A stretch of DNA of 45,958 nucleotides from Chlamydiota bacterium (lineage in GTDB: Bacteria > Actinomycetota > Thermoleophilia > Solirubrobacterales > Solirubrobacteraceae): positions 1 to 45,958 of the forward strand of contig CAJCHW010000167.1 of assembly GCA_903970125.1 (NCBI GenBank), read 5' to 3'. Below are positions 1 to 7,678 of this stretch, piece by piece. The position numbers and the translations under genes are program-made. The notes beneath the pieces are model-generated. The model was given only the letters and a program-made list of their open reading frames with translations, was not told where the DNA came from and ran no database searches. How positions within the stretch are numbered: position 1 is the stretch's first letter; the number at the start of each line of letters is the position of its first letter.

Positions 1-1405
1 TGCGGCGCGCGGCGATCGACCCTGAGTCCGGATCGGGCTCCGGCTCGGCGCTGCCGATGCGCACGGGACCAACCGCCAGCAGCACCGCGCCCGCGCAGGC
101 TGCGGCGATGATCATGAATGTCCAGCCGCCGCCGAATGCGCTCACGGCGGTCGCCGGCGAGGGGGTGCCGAGGATTGCCACCAGCGCTGCGACGCCGAGC
201 ACCGATCCCAGCTGGCGCGACATGCCCAGCACGGCCGTGCCTGTTGCAAAGCGCGCCGCCGGCAGCGGACCGGTGGCGGCGGCCGAAAGCGTTGGCAGCA
301 CCAGGCCAACGCCCGCTCCCCCGAGCAGCTGCGCCGGAAGCATCGCGCCCGCGTAGTTCGGGGCCAGCGTCATGTGGGTGCGAAACCAGGCGCACCCACA
401 AGCGAACAGGATCGCCCCGATGGCGCCCACGTACCGCTGGCCAAAGCGTTGGCCAAGCACTCCGCCGGGGAAAGCAAACGCCGCGGCCATTGCCGGCCCT
501 GGGGCGATCTGCAGTCCGGCGCGCACGATCGAGTCGTGCCAGACAGATGTCTGAAACAGCACGCTTCCCAACAGCAGCGCGGCAAAGGCGCAGAAGAACA
601 GAAGCGCTCCCAGGTTCGCCAGCGCGATCGCGCGGGTGCGCACGATGATGGGCTCCACGAGCGGCGCGGGGTGAGTTGCGCAGCGCCGGGCCACCAGTGC
701 AACGAGCACTGCGGTTGTGCCAAACAAAGCGAGCACGCGTGCGCCACCCCAGCCCCACTGCGGCGCCTTGATGATCGCGAGCGTGAGCGCTCCTATAGCC
801 GCCGTGAACAGGGCCGCTCCCAGCAGGTCCGGCCGCGCGCCGGCACGGTCGCGCACCTCACGCAGCAGGCCAAACGAGGCGGCCAGCGCGGCCAGCCCGA
901 TTGGCACGTTGACTATGAACACCCACCGCCATCCCACCTGGACCAGCAGTCCCCCTATCGGCGGCCCCGCCGCCGCGGCAACGCCGCCTACGGCCGCCCA
1001 GATTCCCACGGCCGCCCCGCGTTTGGCAGCGGGATACTCGGGCAGCAACAGACCCAGTGACGTCGGCAGCATCAGCGCGGCACCCAGCGCCTGCACGACC
1101 CGCGCGGCCGTAAGCGCGCCAACCGACGGCGCGGCGGCGCATGCCGCCGAGGCAAGGCTGAAGATCGCGAGTCCCGCCAGAAATCCCCGCTTGCGTCCTG
1201 CGCGGTCGGCCCAGCGGCCTGCCGGCACCAGCAGCGCGGCAAAGGTGATGGCGTAGGCATTCAGAACCCACGACAGCGTCCCCAGGCTAGCGCCGTGAAA
1301 GTTGCGCTGGATCGCCGGGAATGCGATGTTGACAATGAAAAGGTCCAGCGAGGCCATGAAGACCCCGACAGAGACCGTGAGCGTGACCTTGGTGCGCCTC
1401 GACAT
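1..1405 (-). CDS. MFS multidrug exporter, DHA2-like (3' end cut by window edge)
   Basis: Proton-driven efflux protein of the major facilitator superfamily, in the cytoplasmic membrane. The frame opens at the ATG at 1405 and stays open to the left edge (about 468 codons visible), so the C-terminus is missing; the tail already looks polar and acidic, so little is probably lost. Visible: first membrane helix with the D-x-x-I-V-N pattern (residues 21-26), motif A GRWADRAGRKRGF (63-75), the antiporter motif C as GPPIGG (147-152), and many hydrophobic segments consistent with the 14-helix DHA2 group. A GAGGG ribosome site lies 7 bases before the ATG. It is divergent from an HxlR regulator and its promoter is covered by two matching palindromes, so it is probably that regulator's target. 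The substrate cannot be read from sequence. Confidence 0.9.
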   Translation of the reverse strand, partial: MSRRTKVTLTVSVGVFMASLDLFIVNIAFPAIQRNFHGASLGTLSWVLNAYAITFAALLVPAGRWADRAGRKRGFLAGLAIFSLASAACAAAPSVGALTAARVVQALGAALMLPTSLGLLLPEYPAAKRGAAVGIWAAVGGVAAAAGPPIGGLLVQVGWRWVFIVNVPIGLAALAASFGLLREVRDRAGARPDLLGAALFTAAIGALTLAIIKAPQWGWGGARVLALFGTTAVLVALVARRCATHPAPLVEPIIVRTRAIALANLGALLFFCAFAALLLGSVLFQTSVWHDSIVRAGLQIAPGPAMAAAFAFPGGVLGQRFGQRYVGAIGAILFACGCAWFRTHMTLAPNYAGAMLPAQLLGGAGVGLVLPTLSAAATGPLPAARFATGTAVLGMSRQLGSVLGVAALVAILGTPSPATAVSAFGGGWTFMIIAAACAGAVLLAVGPVRIGSAEPEPDPDSGSIAARR

Positions 1406-1427
1406 GATGCCCTCTTTCGACGACAGA

Positions 1428-1442
1428 GTTGCTTGACGCAAC
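1428..1442. promoter_or_regulatory. Operator 1, GTTGC-N5-GCAAC palindrome
   Basis: A perfect 5-5-5 inverted repeat. It lies just downstream of the -10 element of the MFS promoter, where a bound regulator would block transcription. Its partner at 1460-1474 has the same arm sequence (GTTGY/GCAAC) and the same 15-bp length; the centres are 32 bp apart, close to three helical turns. Binding by the adjacent HxlR protein is inference. Confidence 0.6.
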
Positions 1443-1444
1443 GC

Positions 1445-1473
1445 ACTCTAGCGCAGAGCGTTGTGTGATGCAA
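1445..1473 (-). promoter_or_regulatory. Promoter of the MFS exporter
   Basis: On the minus strand, TTGCAT (1473-1468) and TAGAGT (1450-1445) are separated by exactly 17 bp, a good housekeeping-sigma promoter. The predicted start falls in operator 1, and the -35 element lies in operator 2. Confidence 0.55.
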
Positions 1474-1474
1474 C
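1460..1474. promoter_or_regulatory. Operator 2, GTTGT-N5-GCAAC palindrome
   Basis: Inverted repeat with one mismatch between arms, matching operator 1. It overlaps the -35 elements of both divergent promoters (minus-strand TTGCAT at 1473-1468 and plus-strand TTGTGT at 1461-1466), so one bound regulator could control both the exporter and its own gene. Confidence 0.6.
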
Positions 1475-1489
1475 GCAGTCCGCTAACCT
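1461..1489 (+). promoter_or_regulatory. Promoter of the HxlR regulator, probably leaderless
   Basis: TTGTGT (1461-1466) and TAACCT (1484-1489) are spaced by 17 bp. The -10 ends only 6 bases before the GTG start at 1496 and no ribosome site is present, so the transcript probably begins at or next to the start codon. Confidence 0.5.
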
Positions 1490-1495
1490 GAAACT

Positions 1496-2026
1496 GTGCT
1501 CGGCAGCGATTACGCAGAACAGAACTGTTCGGTCGCGCGCACCCTGGAGCTGGTAGGTGAGCGCTGGACGATCATGATCCTGCGCGAAGTCTTCCTGGGA
1601 GTGCGCCGGTTCGACGAGATGCAGCGCAATCTTGGCGTCGCGCGCAACGTGCTGAACGCGCGCCTGCAGCGCTTGGTCGATGCGGGAGTGCTCAAGCGTG
1701 TCCCCTACCAGGAGCGCCCCGCTCGCAGCGAGTACCGCCTGACCGCAAAGGGGGTCGACCTTTGGCCGGTGCTGATGGCGCTGCGGGAGTGGGGCGATCG
1801 TCACGCCGCGCCCGCGGGCCCCCCCGTCGTACTCCAGCACACAGGCTGCGGCGGCAGCGTCGACGACCGGCGTCGCTGCGAGCGCTGCGGCTCAGACCTC
1901 GAGGCCTGGGATGTGACTGCGCACGCCGGCCCCGGGATCAACGCTGCGCCAAGCCGCCGGCTGGCACCGGATGGTGACGGGGTGCTGGGCTCGGCAGCCC
2001 TGGTTGCGGCGCCAGCAGGCGGCTGA
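1496..2026 (+). CDS. HxlR-family winged-helix transcriptional regulator
   Basis: DNA-binding regulator, 176 residues from a GTG start. The N-terminal 100 residues are a typical HxlR winged helix: a Cys near the N-terminus (NCSVARTL), the GERWTIMILREVFLG helix, RRFDEMQRNLGVARNVLNARL as recognition region, and a wing around ERPARSEYRLT. The tail carries a compact C-G-G-...-C-E-R-C-G pattern (about residues 119-132) that could be a small zinc ribbon, as in some long HxlR members. It is divergent from an MFS exporter with two shared palindromes between the genes. Inference: autoregulated repressor of that exporter, released by a toxic ligand or by Cys modification. The last 30 residues are low-complexity and may be unstructured. 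Confidence 0.9.
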   Translation: MLGSDYAEQNCSVARTLELVGERWTIMILREVFLGVRRFDEMQRNLGVARNVLNARLQRLVDAGVLKRVPYQERPARSEYRLTAKGVDLWPVLMALREWGDRHAAPAGPPVVLQHTGCGGSVDDRRRCERCGSDLEAWDVTAHAGPGINAAPSRRLAPDGDGVLGSAALVAAPAGG

Positions 2027-2056
2027 TAGCGGGTAGCTGAGGCGCGGCCTGACTCC

Positions 2057-2950
2057 TCAACTCCCCTGCGCCCCGAGCGCAAGCCGCTTGGCGAGCCCGT
2101 TCATACCGAGCGCACGCGCGTACTCAGAGCCCCGTGGGTAGTCGGTGGCACCGTCGGGCGGGCGCCTCACAGGGATCTGCTGAAGCGTGGCGATCTCTTT
2201 GAAGCGCGTCAACAACTCCGAGCTCTCCGTCAGTGCAGCGGCTGTGCGGGGCCGCATCTGATCGGCAGAGCCGGAGCCGGCGGCGGCCTCGGCGGCGGCC
2301 AGCACCGCCTCAAGCGAGCCGTGCCGGCCAAGCAGCGCAGCGGCTGTCTTGGCTCCCACGCCTTGAGCCCCGGGCAGCCCGTCGGATGGGTCGCCGCGCA
2401 ACGCGATGAAGTCCGGCACGAGCTCGGGTCCGATCCCGTAGCGCTCGCGCACCTGCGCCGGTCCGATCTCCTCGGTGGCGCCACCACGGCCAAGCGCGAG
2501 TACGGCCACGTGCTGGCCAACGGCGCCAAAGAGGTCGCGGTCACCGGTTAAAAGCAGCGCCGTGCCACCCGCCTCGGACTCGACGCGGGCGTAGGAGAAC
2601 ATCACGTCGTCGGCCTCGAGCTCGTCACTGCCACTGACCTGCCAGCCGAGCGCCTCAAGCAGCGCGGGCGCAACGGCCCACTGCGCGGCCAGTGCCGCAG
2701 GCATCGGGTCACGGTGGGCGTGGTATGCGGGGTAAAGCGCGGTGCGGTAGCTCGCCTCCTCGGCGCCGGTGCACGCGGCGACAGCCCGCGGCGAGTGCGA
2801 GCCGACGATCGCCAGCAGTGTGTTGACTGTGCCAAGCAGCGCGTTGACGGGTCGGCCGTCTGCGCCCTTTATTGATTGCGGCAAGGCAAAGAAAGAGCGG
2901 TAGAGCAACCAGGGCACATCGGCGATCAGCAGCGGTCCGCGCGCGGGCAC
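2057..2950 (-). CDS. 5'-3' exonuclease (FEN/PolI-N-terminal-domain-like)
   Basis: Stand-alone structure-specific 5' nuclease of the kind fused to the N-terminus of DNA polymerase I; removes 5' flaps and RNA primers. 297 residues from GTG at 2950. Visible acidic metal-site residues: D11, the DELEADD cluster (109-115), GDRD (D137, D139) and GDPSD (D187, D190), followed by the helix-hairpin-helix segment GLPGAQGVGAKTAA (191-204). The aspartate usually found in the second motif (FD before the FR and YKxxR elements) is not seen: the segment reads ACTGAEEASYR. The gene lies 5 bp downstream of the dioxygenase on the same strand, so it is probably cotranscribed although the functions are unrelated. 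It converges with the HxlR gene. Confidence 0.88.
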   Translation of the reverse strand: MPARGPLLIADVPWLLYRSFFALPQSIKGADGRPVNALLGTVNTLLAIVGSHSPRAVAACTGAEEASYRTALYPAYHAHRDPMPAALAAQWAVAPALLEALGWQVSGSDELEADDVMFSYARVESEAGGTALLLTGDRDLFGAVGQHVAVLALGRGGATEEIGPAQVRERYGIGPELVPDFIALRGDPSDGLPGAQGVGAKTAAALLGRHGSLEAVLAAAEAAAGSGSADQMRPRTAAALTESSELLTRFKEIATLQQIPVRRPPDGATDYPRGSEYARALGMNGLAKRLALGAQGS

Positions 2951-2955
2951 GTCAG

Positions 2956-3873
2956 CTAGGCGCGCGCGCGTGGGTCCGGCAGTGGCGTCAGCAGCGGTTC
3001 GATCTCCCCACGACGGCGCTCCAGAAACGGTGGCAAAGACAGTCGCTCGCCAAGATGCTCGGGCGCCTCGTCGGTCGCAAATCCGGGCCCGATCGTGGCG
3101 ATCTCAAACAGCACGCCGCTCGGCTCACGAAAGTAGATTGAGCGAAAGTAGTAGCGATCGATCACGGGTGTGGGCCGGGCACCGTACGCGGCGGCACGTT
3201 CACGCCAGGCCTCGTGGTCGTCCATGGCTGCAGCGAAGGCCACGTGGTGCACCGTGCCCGCCCCCGGCTGCGGGGGTGCGTCGCCGGGTGGGTCATAGCG
3301 GTAGAAGCTGCCGCGGTGATCGCCGCGCAGCTGGAGCGCTCCGGTGAGCGAATCCACGAATCCCAGTCCGTCGCGCAGCAGGTGGTCGCTTGCCCCCGGA
3401 TTGACCGCATAAGCCCTCACCCCATCGAAGCCCTGGAGGGCGTGTTCGCGCGGAATCCCGGGAGCATCCGCGATCAGTGGCGAATCGGCCGCTGTGGAGA
3501 CCAGCAGCGCATGTTGCAGCCCCTCGGGATCGGCGAAGACGAGCTCATCGTCGCTGCGCGTGATCTCAACCCCGTGGTCGGCCAGCCGCGCGGTCCAAAA
3601 GTCCAGGGCCGCCTGGCTTTCGACGCGCCAATCGATGCGGTGCACCATTCCGGCCCCAGCTCGGCCACGCAAGGCGTGGGGGTACTCAAAGAACGTGAGG
3701 TCGGCGCCCGGGGAGCCCTCCTCGTCGCCGTAAAACAGGTGGTAGACGGTCGGGTCGTCCTGGTTGACGGACTTCTTGACCAGGCGCAGTCCAAGCACGC
3801 CGACATAGAAATCGACGTTGCGCGGTGCATCGCCGGTGATGGCGGTGACGTGATGGATCCCCTCGAGCTTCAT
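2956..3873 (-). CDS. Ring-cleaving dioxygenase, two-VOC-domain (MhqA/MhqO type)
   Basis: Metal-dependent extradiol-type dioxygenase of the glyoxalase (VOC) superfamily; relatives open hydroquinones or catechols and help resist quinone stress. I place the start at ATG 3873 because AGGA lies 8 bases upstream and the conserved beginning MKLEGIHHVT follows; an in-frame ATG at 3918 has no ribosome site. 305 residues. Domain 1 begins with GIHHVTAI, domain 2 with TVHHVAFA, and VLFEIATIGPGF supplies the usual glutamate ligand near the end. A -10-like TAATCT lies on the minus strand at 3898-3893. The next gene, the 5'-3' exonuclease, starts 5 bp past the stop. The aromatic substrate cannot be specified. 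Confidence 0.88.
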   Translation of the reverse strand: MKLEGIHHVTAITGDAPRNVDFYVGVLGLRLVKKSVNQDDPTVYHLFYGDEEGSPGADLTFFEYPHALRGRAGAGMVHRIDWRVESQAALDFWTARLADHGVEITRSDDELVFADPEGLQHALLVSTAADSPLIADAPGIPREHALQGFDGVRAYAVNPGASDHLLRDGLGFVDSLTGALQLRGDHRGSFYRYDPPGDAPPQPGAGTVHHVAFAAAMDDHEAWRERAAAYGARPTPVIDRYYFRSIYFREPSGVLFEIATIGPGFATDEAPEHLGERLSLPPFLERRRGEIEPLLTPLPDPRARA

Positions 3874-4071
3874 CGTGTTCCTAAAGCTCTTCAGATTAGC
3901 CTCACGGCCTGCTGACATCGCGATCTGGGTGTGATCGGCTATGGCCCGGTGTCGATCGCTCCCTTTGCGATCTTGGCTTGCGGTCCATACCGCAATCCCT
4001 GTAAAGCAGCCACCATGATTGGTGTTCGGCAGCTCAAGGAAGGCGGGCTGGCTGAGCTACCGAGCGAAACC

Positions 4072-4827
4072 ATGATGCGACTCGGCGACCCCCAAATCGT
4101 TGCACTTGGCGGCGGCGGCTTCTCAATGGAGAGCGAGAGCGCTCTGCTTGACGACTACGTGCTGTCGTTGACAGCGGCCGCGCGGCCGCGAGTGTGCTTT
4201 TTGCCCACCGCTTCCGGAGACGCTGATCACTACGTTGTGCGGTTCTATCGTCGCTTTGCCCCCACCTGCGATGCCAGTCACGTTTCGCTATTTCGGCGCG
4301 ATCAGGGTGCGGGCGCAGTCGAGAACGACCTTGAGCGCCATCTGCTCTCCCAGGATGTGATCTACGTGGGTGGCGGCAACATGGTGAGCATGCTCGGGGC
4401 GTGGCGTGCGCATGGCCTGGACGAGGTTCTGCGCAAGGCGTGGGAAAGGGGCATCGTGCTCTGTGGTCCCTCGGCCGGATCGTTGTGCTGGTTCAAGGAG
4501 GCACTGAGCGCGTTTCACGGCGCGCCGCGCAGCGTGCGCGGGCTCGGGCTGTTGCCGTACTCAAACTGTGTGCACTACGACGCTGAGCCGGCACGCCGTG
4601 CCGAGTATCGGCGGTTTGTGGCCGACGGGATGCTTCCGGGCTTTGCCGTCGAGGACGGGGTGGCGTTGCACTTCCGCGGTACGCACCTGGAGCGCGCTGT
4701 GAGCTCGCGCTTGGGTGGGTGCGCCTACCGCATCGATCCCGGCGATGGCGGCGTGGTTGAGACGTGTGTGGATGTCGTCTACCTCGGGGTGGAGCCACAA
4801 CCGCGAGGTGCGGCCGTGGCAGCGTGA
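4072..4827 (+). CDS. Peptidase E-like Ser hydrolase (S51 family), copy 1
   Basis: Cytoplasmic class I glutamine-amidotransferase-like fold with a Ser nucleophile; peptidase E cleaves Asp-X dipeptides, while other members are cyanophycinases. 251 residues from ATG 4072. The frame is open back to 3931, but the extra 47 residues look unlike the family, and the conserved protein begins at QIVALGGGGFSM. Visible: VCFLPTASGD, the glycine turn YVGGGN, the nucleophile elbow GPSAGS (S134) and a histidine in NCVHYD (H168). The second copy overlaps its stop by 4 bp (GTGA), so the two are translated as a coupled pair. No cyanophycin synthetase is in the window, so dipeptidase is the better guess. Confidence 0.85.
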   Translation: MMRLGDPQIVALGGGGFSMESESALLDDYVLSLTAAARPRVCFLPTASGDADHYVVRFYRRFAPTCDASHVSLFRRDQGAGAVENDLERHLLSQDVIYVGGGNMVSMLGAWRAHGLDEVLRKAWERGIVLCGPSAGSLCWFKEALSAFHGAPRSVRGLGLLPYSNCVHYDAEPARRAEYRRFVADGMLPGFAVEDGVALHFRGTHLERAVSSRLGGCAYRIDPGDGGVVETCVDVVYLGVEPQPRGAAVAA

Positions 4828-5636
4828 TCGCAAAAACGATCTTTGCGATGGGCGGTGGTGGCTTCACGATGGAGCCCGCGAACCCACTGCTGGACGATTT
4901 CGTCCTGAGTCTCTCGCCGGCAACACGCCCGCGGGTGCTCTTTCTGCCAACGGCCTCAGGCGACACGCTGGCGCAAATGAACGCGTTTCAAGCGCGTTTC
5001 GCGGGCCGTCGGTGCATCCCCGAACAGCTCTCGCTGTTTCGCCTACACGGTGCCAAGCGGCCGCTGGCCGAGACCGTGATGGCCCAGGACATCGTGTACG
5101 TCGGGGGCGGCTCGATGCGCAACATGCTCGCCATCTGGCGGGCACACGGACTCGACGCGTTGTTGACCGAGGCTTGGCGGCGCGGGACTGTGCTCGCGGG
5201 GCTCAGCGCCGGCGCGATGTGTTGGTTTGAGGGTGGGGTCACGTGCTCCAGCGGACCGCCTGAACCGATCACTGGTGTTGGGCTCTTGGAGGGCTCGCTG
5301 AGCGTGCACGCCGACGGCGAGCCGGCACGGCTGCCGGTTTGGCTTGCGAGCGTCCGCAGCGGCGCGTTGCCCGGAGGCTGGGCGGTCGATGACGGTGTGG
5401 GCCTGCTTTTCGAGGGCTCCAAGTTCGTGCGCGCTGTCAGCTCGCGCCCGGGAGCAGGCGCGCAGCGCGTCGATGCCGTTGAAGGCGAGCTCGTGCGCCA
5501 TCGCGTCGACGTTGAGCTGCTCGGCAGCCGCGATGGGCTGCCTCTGGGCGGTGAAGACGATGCCGTTCGTGAGCTTCGGGAGCTGCGGCGGATGCGTGAG
5601 GGGATCGGGGCAGAGCCCGATCTGGGCGAGCTGTAA
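4824..5636 (+). CDS. Peptidase E-like Ser hydrolase (S51 family), copy 2
   Basis: Paralogue of the preceding gene, 270 residues from a GTG that overlaps the upstream stop (GTGA, 4824-4827), the classic sign of translational coupling. Shared blocks: MGGGGFTME, LDDFVLSL, RVLFLPTASGD, DIVYVGGGSM, WRAHGLD, the elbow GLSAGAMCWF (S128), the histidine region SVHADGE (H162) and a valine-aspartate-D-G-V block. A charged C-terminal extension (about residues 240-270) is absent from copy 1. Both copies keep the nucleophile and histidine, so both should be active, perhaps with different substrates. It converges on the amidotransferase gene with a 4-bp gap. Confidence 0.85.
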   Translation: MIAKTIFAMGGGGFTMEPANPLLDDFVLSLSPATRPRVLFLPTASGDTLAQMNAFQARFAGRRCIPEQLSLFRLHGAKRPLAETVMAQDIVYVGGGSMRNMLAIWRAHGLDALLTEAWRRGTVLAGLSAGAMCWFEGGVTCSSGPPEPITGVGLLEGSLSVHADGEPARLPVWLASVRSGALPGGWAVDDGVGLLFEGSKFVRAVSSRPGAGAQRVDAVEGELVRHRVDVELLGSRDGLPLGGEDDAVRELRELRRMREGIGAEPDLGEL

Positions 5637-5640
5637 GGCG

Positions 5641-6495
5641 CTAGGTGGGCGTCTTGGCCTGCGAGGCGCGGCCCGCTGCGCCGAGGTCGCTCAGGGCCAG
5701 CGGGTGTGCGGGCGGGTCGGTCAGGATGGCGCGAGAGCTGAGTCCGAGCGTTGGGCTGACATGCAACAGCTCGCCACTGTTCAGCAGCCGCCACCCGGGG
5801 TCGTCGTCCATCTTCTCGCTGGCCACCACCACGAGCGGGTTGTGGGCGCCGTGGTCGGAGCTGACCAGCCCGCCAAAGCTTGAGCGATGCTCCAGTGGCG
5901 AGCCGGGTGCACGCGCGAGCACGTAGAGCTCGTGGGTGTCGGGGTAGCGCAGCGCCCACAGGCCTTCGGGCGTCTGGAGCACGAAGTTGATCGCGAACAG
6001 CGGCAGGTTCGCCGCTACCCACCGGCACGCCGCGGTCACTCCGTCCGCCACGTCACCGTGCGCCGAGATCTCCTTCGTGATCAGCGCGAAGAAGCGCTCG
6101 GAGTCGGTGTCGCCCTTGACGAGGCTCCACATCGCACCCAATTGCGCCTCCAGCTCGGCGAGATTCTCGATCACGCCGTTGTGCGCGAACAGCCGACCGT
6201 GCTGCTCGAAGGGGTGAGTGTTCTTTGCCTCCAGCGCACCCGTGGAGGCAAAGCGGATGTGTGCGACCACGGCGCTTGAGACGATCTCGTGTGCCTCGCG
6301 CGAGAACGTGCGGTCGCCGTAGGCCGCACGCGGCTGCTTGCTGATGTGCGGGTGGCCATCGCTGGAGAACCAGCCAAGTCCGGTGCCGTCGGGCTCGCGG
6401 TGGCTTTGCACAGCAAGGCTGTCGGGAGCGTCCAAGAGCCAAAACGTGGCCTTGGCGGGCTTTGATCCCGAACTCATGGCAAACAACCGGCACAT
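5641..6495 (-). CDS. Class II glutamine amidotransferase (YafJ-like)
   Basis: N-terminal-nucleophile amidotransferase domain protein. Start at ATG 6495 puts the catalytic cysteine at position 2 (MCRLFAMSS), as the family needs after Met removal; the frame extends upstream but that would bury the Cys. 284 residues. Visible: RAAYGDRTFSREAHEI, VVAHIRFASTGAL, NTHPFEQHGRLFAHNGVI (the glutamine-binding HNG) and GDTDSERFFALI. The ATG is 2 bp after the stop of the adenylate cyclase, so they form an operon. No synthase domain is attached; the acceptor of ammonia is unknown, and hydrolysis of a gamma-glutamyl compound (as in ergothioneine synthesis) is a possible role. Confidence 0.87.
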   Translation of the reverse strand: MCRLFAMSSGSKPAKATFWLLDAPDSLAVQSHREPDGTGLGWFSSDGHPHISKQPRAAYGDRTFSREAHEIVSSAVVAHIRFASTGALEAKNTHPFEQHGRLFAHNGVIENLAELEAQLGAMWSLVKGDTDSERFFALITKEISAHGDVADGVTAACRWVAANLPLFAINFVLQTPEGLWALRYPDTHELYVLARAPGSPLEHRSSFGGLVSSDHGAHNPLVVVASEKMDDDPGWRLLNSGELLHVSPTLGLSSRAILTDPPAHPLALSDLGAAGRASQAKTPT

Positions 6496-6497
6496 GG

Positions 6498-7616
6498 TCA
6501 GGCGGCAATCCTGCGCACGCGGTAGAGCCGCACTGGCTCGCGGATGCCCTTTAGCGTCCGCGGGCCCGCAAAAGACCACGCGAACGCGTGCTCACGCATG
6601 GCCTCACGCACCGTGTCGGCTGCAAGCACCGTCCGCGGGCGCGCAACGTCGCTGACGCGGCTTGCGAGGTTGACTGGCCGCCCGTACCAGTCGGCGGCAC
6701 GGCTGAGTGCCGGTCCGTAGGCGATTCCCGCGCGCAGGTCCGGCAGGCTGTCGTCGTGCGCAGCGGCCTCCACCAGCGCAAGCGCTGCATCGACCAGCTC
6801 CGGCAGCTCGGGGCTCACGAGCATCGCGCCGTCGCCGAGCGTCTTGACCATCTGCACGGGCGGTTTGACCGCGCGATCGAGCACCTCCTCCAGCCGCCGC
6901 GCGATCTCACTGACCTGATCAGGCCCCAGGGTCTCGCCGGCGCTGGTGAATCCGACGAGGTCTGCAAAGCAGACGCCCACATCACGAGCCCCCGGCAGCG
7001 CGCCGGCGCTCAGCTCGGCAGCCGTGACCGCCTCGGTGCGGGCCATATCACGGAGGCGCAAGCGCATCGACTCGCCGAGCAGCGGTTCGAGCATCGGCGT
7101 CAGTGCCCCGGCGACCCCGATGTAGCGTTCCGCAAGCTCGGCCTCGCTGGCGCCCGGTGTGATCGCCAGTCGCAGCGCGAGCGTACGCATTTGCTCAGCG
7201 ACCGGGCGCAGCCCGCGCGTCAGTGTGCGCGCCACGTCGAGCACGTCCTCGTCGGTCAGACCCGGGATGTCTCTGTATGTCCGCGCCACTTTGACCAGCG
7301 CCAGATCACCGGGGCCAAAGACGAGCTCGTCGGCGTCCGGAACCGCCTGACCGCTTGCTCGCAGGATCTCGGCGAGGAAAGAAACGTCCAGTCCGGACTC
7401 CTCGGCGAGTGTGCGCATGGTGTAAACGTTGCCGCCACCAACCAGTCGCTCGGCCCCGATGAAGATCAGCTGGTCTTCGGCAGCCGCGTCGCGGAGTTCG
7501 GCCAGCGTGACGCCGGCGGCCGTGAGATTGTCAAGCAGCGCCAACCGTTCTGCGCGCGCCTTGCCGTCAAGGCCATCGAGCAGCCCAGCCGCCGCATAGT
7601 CCGCTGCATCGGTCAT
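6498..7616 (-). CDS. Class III adenylate cyclase with N-terminal helical regulatory domain
   Basis: Makes cAMP from ATP; soluble, 372 residues, with no membrane segment visible. Residues 1-200 form a helix-rich domain resembling the autoinhibitory, pH-responsive domain of mycobacterial Rv1264 (recognised by overall pattern, not alignment). The C-terminal cyclase homology domain keeps the full canonical set: metal Asp in CFADLVGFTS (D219) and GDG (D262), adenine-selecting Lys (K258, MVKTLGDG) and Asp (D309, ADWYG), and transition-state Asn/Arg in VNLASR (N316, R320). It therefore looks like an active homodimeric adenylate cyclase. Upstream on the minus strand is TAACGT followed by GAGG before the ATG. 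It is operonic with the downstream amidotransferase. Confidence 0.9.
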   Translation of the reverse strand: MTDAADYAAAGLLDGLDGKARAERLALLDNLTAAGVTLAELRDAAAEDQLIFIGAERLVGGGNVYTMRTLAEESGLDVSFLAEILRASGQAVPDADELVFGPGDLALVKVARTYRDIPGLTDEDVLDVARTLTRGLRPVAEQMRTLALRLAITPGASEAELAERYIGVAGALTPMLEPLLGESMRLRLRDMARTEAVTAAELSAGALPGARDVGVCFADLVGFTSAGETLGPDQVSEIARRLEEVLDRAVKPPVQMVKTLGDGAMLVSPELPELVDAALALVEAAAHDDSLPDLRAGIAYGPALSRAADWYGRPVNLASRVSDVARPRTVLAADTVREAMREHAFAWSFAGPRTLKGIREPVRLYRVRRIAA

Positions 7617-7678
7617 TGCCTACCTCAGCCTACGTTAGCCGCCGCTCCCGCCGTCGATCAGCCGGCCGACACTCCGCC

